Shown here piece after piece: positions 14,712 to 20,603 of a stretch of DNA of 20,603 bases. How positions within the stretch are numbered: position 1 is the first letter of the stretch; every line of letters begins with the position of its first letter. The position numbers were made by a program, and so were the translations under genes. The stretch is from NCBI GenBank assembly GCA_023433225.1, contig JAEZDQ010000022.1, forward strand, positions 1 through 20,603. Direction: 5' to 3'. The notes beneath the pieces were generated by a model. It did not search any database. It saw nothing but the letters and a program-made list of their open reading frames with translations, and had not been told where the DNA came from. Source of the stretch: Bacteroidota bacterium (GTDB lineage: Bacteria; Bacteroidota; Bacteroidia; Flavobacteriales; Weeksellaceae).

Positions 14712-15713
14712 TTATGATTCCGTTTTGAATGATTTAAACCTGTCGGCGTGAAAATCCAAGGCTTCCTTGACGGGTATGAAGGCTCTTTCGGTTTCGGATT
14801 TGACCTTGGAATTTGAATAAACCGCTTTTCCCGTGAGCGCGCTGTAACTGGATGGGCTGATCAATTTTCCTCCGAAAATCCGTCCGACATACGATAAACA
14901 CTGAAGTATTTTCAATTGAAAAGGGGTTAAAACCGATACTTCGGGCAGTTTCCATTTATTTCTCAAATAATTTAAAATTTCTGCAAAAGATTTATCCTCG
15001 GAACTCAAAATATAGCTTTGATTCCAGTATTGCTTTTCGACTAATTCAGCCATCAAAAAAACGACATCACGCACATCCACATAACCGGTAATTCCGGGAG
15101 GCGCAAGCATTTTTCTTTTTGACGCCAACTCAAAAATCCTTTCGCTCTCCCGCAGACCGTCAAAACTACCTATAACGACAGAAGGATAAACGACCAGAAC
15201 CTTAAGGCCTTCCTGTGAACCGCGCCAGACGGCCATTTCACCTTTCTTTTTGGAAATCGCGTATTCGGAATGATTTTTTTCGGTATCCCATTTCGCGTTT
15301 TCATCGATTTCCTTTTGATTTGGAGAAGGATCCAGAACCGAGATGGAACTGATGTAAATGAATTCCGGGATATTTTGGGCAATTGCCAAGTTGACAAGGT
15401 TTTCCGTCCCCTGGACATTTACTTCATGGATGATCTGGCGTTGACGGTCATCAAATCCGACACGGCCAGCCGTATGGTAAATGGTCCGGATGCCATGCAG
15501 CGAATCGGAAAGCGAAGGAATGTCGAGCAAATCGGTTTCCACCCATTCAATTGCATCGAACTGATCAAGGATTGAAAAATCATCAAATAATTTTTGAACC
15601 GGATCCAAGGAAGAACCCGAACGTTTCATTGCCCTGATTTTCTTTCCCCGTTTGGCCAATTCCACCAAAAGATAGCTGCCGATTAACCCTGTTGCTCCTG
15701 TGACGAAAACCAT
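14712..15713 (-). CDS. NAD(P)-dependent epimerase/dehydratase (extended SDR)
   Basis: This 333-residue protein is an extended short-chain dehydrogenase. It has the Rossmann nucleotide loop VTGATGLIGSYL near the N-terminus (GATGLIG, residues 6-12), the catalytic YAISK motif (Y151, K155) with serines in YISSIS (S122/S123), and the NVQGTENLVNLA and YVDVRDVVFLMAEL segments typical of the family. The substrate cannot be read from the sequence; relatives act on nucleotide sugars, dihydroflavonol-like compounds or 3-beta-hydroxysteroids. A TTG at 15734 would add seven residues, but the ATG at 15713 gives the usual MVFVTGATG start. Its place directly before mvaD might hint at isoprenoid or lipid chemistry, but that is only inference. 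Confidence 0.85.
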   Translation of the reverse strand: MVFVTGATGLIGSYLLVELAKRGKKIRAMKRSGSSLDPVQKLFDDFSILDQFDAIEWVETDLLDIPSLSDSLHGIRTIYHTAGRVGFDDRQRQIIHEVNVQGTENLVNLAIAQNIPEFIYISSISVLDPSPNQKEIDENAKWDTEKNHSEYAISKKKGEMAVWRGSQEGLKVLVVYPSVVIGSFDGLRESERIFELASKRKMLAPPGITGYVDVRDVVFLMAELVEKQYWNQSYILSSEDKSFAEILNYLRNKWKLPEVSVLTPFQLKILQCLSYVGRIFGGKLISPSSYSALTGKAVYSNSKVKSETERAFIPVKEALDFHADRFKSFKTES

Positions 15714-15758
15714 TTGGCTAAGATAGGGTTTCAAATTTAGATTCAGAATTTGAATTCA

Positions 15759-16337
15759 TTAAATCAAAACAGGTCTTTTTGGTTTTTCATCTTCCAAAAT
15801 CTTGGCCAATGTAGGAGGTAACAAAGTGATATTGTTGAAGAAATCATCGTAAAATCCTTTGGTTTCTTCGGATAATAATTCTGAATATTCTTCAATAAAC
15901 ATTTCGCCATAAACCATCGGGAGTTGCACCATTTTATTGCCCATAAAAATCCCGACCAAATGGTATTCATCGAGCTCATCAACCGATTTCCCGGTAGCCA
16001 TACAAGTAGTGAGGTGTTGGTTCAAATCGAATACTATGTCATCTGAATTTTTAAGAACCGGAACGCCACCCATTTTCATGGCAAACCTGCGGATATTTCT
16101 CATCGATTCACGGGAAATGCTCTGCATCAAATCCGATTTACAAGTTTCGCAAATCGCATATTCAAATGTCAATTGAAATTCCGTTTTATCATGGGTTTTC
16201 TGAAAGGCTTTCTCAATAAAATAATAGCCGTCTCCAAATCCGTTTCCACAAACCGAGCATGCTGTATGGGGCTGATGATTTTCGCCGGAATAAAACTGTT
16301 CGGGAATGTCTTCGTTAAAATTGAAAAAGAAATCCAC
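15759..16337 (-). CDS. Conserved hypothetical protein with two CxxC motifs (possible zinc ribbon)
   Basis: I do not recognise the family of this 192-residue soluble protein. Residues 27-30 (CSVC) and 63-66 (CETC) form two CxxC pairs 32 residues apart, a spacing that suits a zinc ribbon. The arrangement resembles an N-terminal metal-binding domain followed by a helical region (SRESMRNIRRFAMKMGG, 76-91) and a C-terminal alpha/beta part. A single Cys remains at 112 (TTCMATG). No signal peptide or membrane span is seen. The reading frame has no upstream ATG, and the best start is GTG at 16335-16337. The downstream neighbour is the SDR gene (45 nt gap), the upstream one the GlcD-like gene (42 nt gap), so the genes may be co-transcribed. 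Confidence 0.7.
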   Translation of the reverse strand: MDFFFNFNEDIPEQFYSGENHQPHTACSVCGNGFGDGYYFIEKAFQKTHDKTEFQLTFEYAICETCKSDLMQSISRESMRNIRRFAMKMGGVPVLKNSDDIVFDLNQHLTTCMATGKSVDELDEYHLVGIFMGNKMVQLPMVYGEMFIEEYSELLSEETKGFYDDFFNNITLLPPTLAKILEDEKPKRPVLI

Positions 16338-16379
16338 TTTGCTGTATTTTGAATGTAAAATTAATGATTTTGATTTGAC

Positions 16380-17798
16380 TTAACTAAAAAACAGTTTCCC
16401 CGGATTCATGATGTTTCGCGGATCAAGGGTTTGTTTGATGGATTTCTGCAAATCCAAATTGGACTGAGAAAAAACGACCGGCAAAAAAGGTTTTTGTACC
16501 AAACCGATCCCGTGTTCACCCGAAATCGTTCCGCCCAAATCTTTTACTATTTTAAATAATTCTTCTAAAATAGATTGAATTTCAGGAACATTATAGGAAT
16601 TTTTATATTTCGGATGGTTGATTCTAATATGTAAATTCCCATCTCCTGCATGGCCGTAACAAACCGCTTCGAAATGGTTTTCGGCCGCCAATTCATGCGT
16701 TTTCTGAACCAATTTCGCCAAATTCGCACGGGGAACGACTGTGTCTTCTTCAATTGTAAAGCCATTCATTTTAACGATTTCCGAAAGTTTTCGCCGGATT
16801 TTCCAAATCCTTTCTTTGTTGGTTTCGGTATCGGCAACCATGATTTCAGCGATATCGAATGAGAGGAGTGCATGGGCCGCTTTTTCGGCGGAAGCCCAAA
16901 CCGACTCTTGGGAATCTCCGTCAAACATGATGAGCAAATGCGCTTCATATTCATCAAACAAGGATTTATTTAACCCTTCTAATTCCGAGTTTTGTTCCAA
17001 ATAATCCACCGTAATTTGAGCAGAACGTTTATCTATCAATTCAAGGGCAGCCGGGTGCAAACCCGCAAAATACAGTTTTGAAACCGCATCACAGGCTTGG
17101 TGAAGTTGTTTAAAAGATACAAGCAAAGAAATATCAAATTGAGGTTGGGGCAAAACTTTCAACACCCCTTTGGTGATGATGCCCAGCGTTCCTTCACTCC
17201 CCACAAAGAGTTGGGTCAGATTGATTCCCGTACTGTTTTTGAGCGTATTTGCCCCGGTCCAGATGATTTGGCCATCGGGTAAAACGACTTCCAAATTCAA
17301 AACATAATTGACTGTTACGCCATATTTCACCGCTTTGGGACCACCCGCATTGGTCGCGATGTTTCCGCCGATTTGGGAGGTTTGCCAACTGCTCGGATCG
17401 GGCGGGAAAAACAAATTTTCCAGAAAAAGTGCTTGCTGGAGCTTGTAATTGACGACGCCGGCCTGAACGGTCGTTTGGAAATTTCGGGTATCTATTTCGA
17501 GTATTCGATTCATATTTTCCATCGACAAGAGGACGCCACCACGAATCGGCAAAGCACCTCCCGCCAACCCTGTTCCCGCACCGCGAGGTGTGATGGGAAG
17601 CAGTTCTCTGTTACAATGTTTGACGATTTCGGAAACTTCTTCGGAACTATTTGGTTTCAACACGATTTCGGGAAAAAACTGTAGTTTTTCAGTCGCGTCG
17701 GAAGCGTAAATTTCGAATTCGGAAAGCTGTACATTTTCCTTTCCGACTAAGTCTTGGAAAAATTGAATATCGTCTTCTGTCAGGACTTTGTATTCCAA
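16380..17798 (-). CDS. FAD-binding oxidoreductase, GlcD / D-lactate dehydrogenase type
   Basis: This 472-residue protein has the two-domain form of the FAD-linked oxidase family. The FAD-binding domain holds PRGAGTGLAGG (71-81), SSWQTSQIGGNIATNAGG (136-153) and LFVGSEGTLGIIT (197-209). The C-terminal domain holds CYGHAGDGNLH (380-390) with the metal-binding histidines, and SGEHGIG (426-432), then the final MNPGKLF. Relatives oxidise glycolate, D-lactate or other 2-hydroxy acids, passing electrons to quinone. No GlcE or GlcF partner lies next to it, so D-lactate or another 2-hydroxy acid is more likely than the glycolate complex, but the substrate is inferred. No ATG fits; the start is probably TTG at 17796-17798, since an in-frame stop lies six codons upstream. 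Confidence 0.88.
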   Translation of the reverse strand: MEYKVLTEDDIQFFQDLVGKENVQLSEFEIYASDATEKLQFFPEIVLKPNSSEEVSEIVKHCNRELLPITPRGAGTGLAGGALPIRGGVLLSMENMNRILEIDTRNFQTTVQAGVVNYKLQQALFLENLFFPPDPSSWQTSQIGGNIATNAGGPKAVKYGVTVNYVLNLEVVLPDGQIIWTGANTLKNSTGINLTQLFVGSEGTLGIITKGVLKVLPQPQFDISLLVSFKQLHQACDAVSKLYFAGLHPAALELIDKRSAQITVDYLEQNSELEGLNKSLFDEYEAHLLIMFDGDSQESVWASAEKAAHALLSFDIAEIMVADTETNKERIWKIRRKLSEIVKMNGFTIEEDTVVPRANLAKLVQKTHELAAENHFEAVCYGHAGDGNLHIRINHPKYKNSYNVPEIQSILEELFKIVKDLGGTISGEHGIGLVQKPFLPVVFSQSNLDLQKSIKQTLDPRNIMNPGKLFFS

Positions 17799-17893
17799 AA
17801 CTTTAAAATAATTTTAAATGTTGAATTTAAATGATTGTGTATAATTCATTTTCAGATTCTTGTTCTCAATTGAATGGAATCTTCGTTCGATAC

Positions 17894-19201
17894 TTATTTC
17901 TGCCTGAAATAAACCTCGATGGGCACACCGGTAAAATCAAAATTTTTGCGCAACTGATTTTCAATAAAGCGCTTGTAAGGCTCTTTCACATATTGGGGCA
18001 GATTGGCAAAAAACGCAAACTGTGGAGTTCGGGTTGGTAATTGGGTGACGTATTTGATTTTGATGTATTTCCCTTTGATGGCCGGCGGCGGGTTGATTTC
18101 CATAATGGGCAACATCAATTCATTCAGTTTACTGGTTTTAATCCTCCGGTTTCGGTTTTCATTTACCTGCATGATGGTCTCGACGGTTTTGTGGACTCTT
18201 TGTTTGGTTAATGCAGAAATAAAAAGAATGGGAACGTCATTGAATGGTGCGATTTTCTTTCGGATTTCCGCTTCATAAGCCTTCATCGTATTGGTTTCTT
18301 TTTCGACCAAATCCCATTTGTTCACAAGGATTACAACGCCTTTACGGTTTCGTTCGGCTAAAAATAAGATATTCAGATCCTGGGCTTCAATTCCTCTGGT
18401 TGCCTCAATCATCAATACGCAAACATCGCATTCTTCAACGGCACGAACAGCGCGCATCACCGAATAAAATTCCAAATCTTCGCTGACCTTTCCTTTTTTA
18501 CGCATTCCCGCGGTATCGATCAGCACGAATTCATGGCCAAACTTATTGTACAAGGTTTCAATGGAATCGCGGGTGGTTCCTGCAATGTCGGTCACGATGT
18601 TTCGTTCTTCATCCAACAAAGCGTTTGTAAGCGTTGATTTTCCAGCATTCGGACGGCCAACGATAGCTACTCTCGGCAAGCCTTCAAAAGGGTCTTTGTG
18701 GTCGGCCGTTTCAAAATGGGTGATTGTCTCATCAAGCAACTCACCGGTGCCACTACCGCTTTGAGAAGAAATGGTGTAAAATTCTTCAAAACCCAAGTTG
18801 TAGAATTCATAAGAATCTTCTAAATTCTTATTGGAATCGACTTTGTTTACGACAAGTAAAACGGGTTTTTTGCTTTTTCGGAGCAACTGCGCAACTTCTT
18901 TGTCCATATCGGTGAGACCGACTTGGTTATCAACCATGAACAGGATGACATTGGCCTCGTCAATGGCGAGTTCCACTTGTTTACGGATTTCCACTTCGAA
19001 GGTATCGTCTGAACCCACAATGTAGCCGCCGGTATCGATTACGGTAAACTCTTTTCCGTTCCAGTCGCTTTTGCCGTAATGGCGGTCGCGGGTAACGCCC
19101 GAAACGTCATCAACGATGGCTTGGCGTTTTTGTACCAGACGATTAAATAAAGTGGATTTTCCGACGTTTGGCCGGCCTACGATTGCGACAATATTTGCCA
19201 T
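17894..19201 (-). CDS. der: Ribosome-associated GTPase Der (EngA)
   Basis: Der is an essential tandem-GTPase needed for late assembly of the 50S ribosomal subunit. The 435-residue protein has a first G domain (GRPNVGKST 9-17, DTGG 56-59, NKVD 119-122), a second G domain (GRPNAGKST 182-190, DTAG 229-232, NKWD 294-297) and a KH-like C-terminal domain from about residue 350. All GTP-binding motifs are intact and the length is normal. A strong -7 box lies 57 nt upstream of the ATG. It is followed after 92 nt by the GlcD-like gene, with no terminator seen between them. Confidence 0.96.
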   Translation of the reverse strand: MANIVAIVGRPNVGKSTLFNRLVQKRQAIVDDVSGVTRDRHYGKSDWNGKEFTVIDTGGYIVGSDDTFEVEIRKQVELAIDEANVILFMVDNQVGLTDMDKEVAQLLRKSKKPVLLVVNKVDSNKNLEDSYEFYNLGFEEFYTISSQSGSGTGELLDETITHFETADHKDPFEGLPRVAIVGRPNAGKSTLTNALLDEERNIVTDIAGTTRDSIETLYNKFGHEFVLIDTAGMRKKGKVSEDLEFYSVMRAVRAVEECDVCVLMIEATRGIEAQDLNILFLAERNRKGVVILVNKWDLVEKETNTMKAYEAEIRKKIAPFNDVPILFISALTKQRVHKTVETIMQVNENRNRRIKTSKLNELMLPIMEINPPPAIKGKYIKIKYVTQLPTRTPQFAFFANLPQYVKEPYKRFIENQLRKNFDFTGVPIEVYFRQK

Positions 19202-19257
19202 AAAAATGTTTAATAATCAATTATTAATGGGTGTCTCGCTTTGAGCCCAATTTTTGG

Positions 19258-19265
19258 CAAAGGTA
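19258..19265 (-). promoter_or_regulatory. Promoter -7 box of der
   Basis: TACCTTTG on the minus strand is a perfect match to the Bacteroidota -7 consensus TAnnTTTG. A TTTA (19284-19287), three of four matches to the -33 TTTG, lies 18 nt further upstream. Transcription would start near 19250 and give a leader of about 50 nt. That leader contains an 8-bp inverted repeat (19210-19217 and 19220-19227). Confidence 0.55.
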
Positions 19266-19314
19266 CGCTGTTGAAATAAGAAATAAACGGTTAGAGAGGA
19301 TGAATTTTCAAATC

Positions 19315-19467
19315 TTAATGATTCCTTTTTTCAAAATCTTCTTTTTTGCGGACAATTATTCTTTTGATAATTAGGTAAATCAGCAACACAGCGGCGATCC
19401 CTCCCAATACCCATTCAAATCCGGTAAGGGTTTGGTGGATGATATCGGTGGCTCTTTCATCCATCAT
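19315..19467 (-). CDS. Small single-span membrane protein (50 residues), downstream of ybjQ
   Basis: This frame encodes MMDERATDIIHQTLTGFEWV followed by one strongly hydrophobic segment (about residues 19-33, through LGGIAAVLLIYLII), then a basic tail (KR..VRKK) ending in EKRNH. The positive-inside rule places the C-terminus in the cytoplasm. The ATG overlaps the YbjQ stop codon as ATGA, which is strong evidence for coupled translation. The stop TAA is at 19315-19317. No annotated family is recognised. It is below the usual length limit of gene finders, so it may be widely missed. The two adjacent ATGs (19467 and 19464) leave the exact first residue open. Confidence 0.65.
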   Translation of the reverse strand: MMDERATDIIHQTLTGFEWVLGGIAAVLLIYLIIKRIIVRKKEDFEKRNH

Positions 19468-19778
19468 TTCAATTTTACGGCTGTTCCATAAGCGAGGATT
19501 TCCGCTGCACCTTGGGTAATGACCGAAGTTGTCAATCGAACATTTACAATGGCATCTGCACCCAGCCTTTCTCCGTCTTTGATCATCCTCTGCATGGCTT
19601 GTTCACGTGAATCTGCTTGGAGCTTGGTGTATTCGTCGATTTCACCGCCAATGAAATTTCTCAATCCTGCGATTAAATCGCTTCCGGCATTACGCGCTCT
19701 GACGGTGCTTCCGCGCGCGATTCCAAGGATTTCCGAGATTTCTTTTTGGGGAATGGTTTCAGTCGTACAAATAATCAT
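19464..19778 (-). CDS. YbjQ family protein (heavy-metal-binding-domain type, DUF74)
   Basis: The 104-residue cytoplasmic protein matches YbjQ-type proteins in length and sequence: MIICTTETIPQKEISEILGI at the start, the RNAGSDLIAGLRNFIGGEI core, EAMQRMI.. GADAIVNVR, and AYGTAVKLK at the end. Members form small oligomeric rings in crystal structures; the often used name heavy-metal-binding domain is not well supported by function, and no Cys or His cluster is visible here. A frame start 20 codons upstream (19838) would add residues foreign to the family, so the ATG at 19778 is preferred. It shares an ATGA overlap with a 50-residue membrane protein downstream, which suggests a membrane partner. 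Confidence 0.85.
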   Translation of the reverse strand: MIICTTETIPQKEISEILGIARGSTVRARNAGSDLIAGLRNFIGGEIDEYTKLQADSREQAMQRMIKDGERLGADAIVNVRLTTSVITQGAAEILAYGTAVKLK

Positions 19779-19793
19779 GTTTCTATTTTTTTT

Positions 19794-19801
19794 CAAAAAT
19801 A
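19794..19801 (-). promoter_or_regulatory. Candidate -7 box of the ybjQ gene
   Basis: TATTTTTG on the minus strand fits TAnnTTTG and lies 15 nt ahead of the ATG at 19778. This would leave a very short leader. No -33 TTTG is seen at the usual spacing. The whole space to the divergent glycosyltransferase gene is 58 nt. Confidence 0.3.
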
Positions 19802-19836
19802 CAAAATAAGCCCCTAAATTCGTTAGAAATTTGCCC

Positions 19837-20603
19837 ATGGTTTCGCGTCCGTATTGGATTTTTATAATGCTTTGTTTTGCATTGTTCCTGCTGCATTTGA
19901 ATTATTTGTACGTGGACATTATGGAAGCGAGGAATTTTGTGAGCGCGCGTGAAATGGTAAACGAAGGGAATTGGATTTTCACCACCATGAACGGTGAAGC
20001 GCGTTACCAAAAACCGCCGCTCCCAACTTGGCTGAGTGCTTTTATGGGTGAACTTTTCGGCACCCAAACCCTTTGGGCATTGCGGTTTCCGGCGGCTTTG
20101 TCCTGTATTGCAATGGTTTTCTGTTTTTATAAAATCATGCGCGATGAAACTAAAAATCAACATTTAGCAGTTGTTTCAGGATTGGTTTTGGCTACGGCAT
20201 TTCTTGTTTTATTGGTAGGGAAAAGGGCCACTTGGGATATTTTCTGTTATAGTTTTACGTTAATCGGCGTTTATTGTTTTTATTTGACATTCAAAGCAAC
20301 AAAAAGAAATGGTCTGAATTTTACCATGGCCGGTATCTTTCTTGGTTTTTCCATTTTGAGTAAGGGCCCAACCGGATTTTACGTTATCGCTGCACCCTTT
20401 TTTCTGGCTTATTGGATGGTTTACGGATTCCCGAAAGTCAAATGGACAGGCTGGATTTGGATGGGATTGCTCACGGCAGTCATCGGTTTCTCATGGTATT
20501 TATTCATTTACCTCCACGACTCGGAAACTTTTCTTTCTATCATGGAAGCTGAATCTTCCGCTCGGGCCAACCGGGAAGTGAAGCCTTTTACCCGTTATTT
20601 GAT
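19837..20603 (+). CDS. ArnT/PMT-like membrane glycosyltransferase, 3' end cut by the window edge
   Basis: The frame starts at ATG 19837 and stays open for 255 codons to the right edge. It begins with a hydrophobic span (WIFIMLCFALFLLHLNYLYV) and then the luminal-side motif MEARNFVSAREMV and GEARYQKPPLPTWL, the pattern (acidic-x-R followed by a xKPPL segment) of the ArnT/PMT family of integral-membrane, polyprenyl-phosphate-sugar-dependent transferases (GT-C fold). Further hydrophobic spans follow, with SKGPTGFYVIAAPFFLAYW at about residues 175-193. The acceptor (lipid A, protein or other glycan) cannot be read from the sequence. The full protein would usually have 500-600 residues; less than half is seen here. 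Confidence 0.85.
   Translation, partial: MVSRPYWIFIMLCFALFLLHLNYLYVDIMEARNFVSAREMVNEGNWIFTTMNGEARYQKPPLPTWLSAFMGELFGTQTLWALRFPAALSCIAMVFCFYKIMRDETKNQHLAVVSGLVLATAFLVLLVGKRATWDIFCYSFTLIGVYCFYLTFKATKRNGLNFTMAGIFLGFSILSKGPTGFYVIAAPFFLAYWMVYGFPKVKWTGWIWMGLLTAVIGFSWYLFIYLHDSETFLSIMEAESSARANREVKPFTRYL

Noticed and set aside
19779..19838. Longer N-terminus for the YbjQ protein (20 extra residues)
   Set aside because: YbjQ proteins begin directly with the MIxxTT segment, and the extension would overlap the start of the divergent glycosyltransferase gene.

Overview
This window comes from the chromosome of a Bacteroidota bacterium, most likely a flavobacterium. Several things point there. One secreted protein ends in a complete type IX secretion (T9SS) type A sorting domain, and signal peptides end in the typical ...GFGQ. 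Proteins of the DUF4153, DUF1684 and GEVED families are present, as is a mevalonate-pathway decarboxylase. Ribosome-binding sites lack Shine-Dalgarno motifs, and some upstream regions carry TAnnTTTG-like -7 boxes. Most of the window is ordinary housekeeping sequence. I see no CRISPR array, phage, insertion sequence, rRNA or tRNA.

Layout. (1) Positions 1-4232, minus strand: one very large modular secreted protein gene, cut by the left window edge. It has a signal peptide, a choice-of-anchor J domain, four tandem GEVED repeats and several further Cys-bounded extracellular modules. An in-frame TGA replaces the conserved Cys codon of the first GEVED repeat, and the frame then stays open for 1,195 codons to the window edge. 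(2) 4472-7117, plus strand: menC, a DUF1684 lipoprotein and menE, a compact menaquinone cluster. (3) 7140-11708, minus strand: rlmH, a CPBP membrane protease, rdgB, RNase Z and a DUF4153 membrane protein. The first four overlap by 8-10 nt at each junction and the last follows 4 nt after RNase Z. (4) 11737-12684, plus strand: a YihY/BrkB membrane protein, facing (5) 12737-13582, minus strand: a small complete T9SS-secreted protein, with a strong hairpin terminator between them. (6) 13645-19201, minus strand: der, a GlcD-like FAD oxidase, a CxxC-pair protein of unknown function, an extended SDR epimerase and diphosphomevalonate decarboxylase. (7) 19315-19778, minus strand: a YbjQ-family protein, with a previously unlisted 50-residue single-span membrane protein overlapping its stop codon (ATGA). 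(8) 19837 to the right edge, plus strand: an ArnT/PMT-like membrane glycosyltransferase, cut by the window edge.

How the genes fit together. menC and menE make o-succinylbenzoate and its CoA ester for the respiratory quinone. The rlmH-rnz-der genes serve ribosome and tRNA maturation, rdgB cleans the nucleotide pool, and mvaD supplies isopentenyl diphosphate, from which the menaquinone side chain is also built. The two secreted proteins belong to the T9SS surface repertoire. The points most worth a second look are the interrupted giant surface protein with near-identical repeats, the 50-residue membrane protein behind ybjQ, and an 11-bp leader motif found at the same distance from the start codons of both secreted-protein genes.
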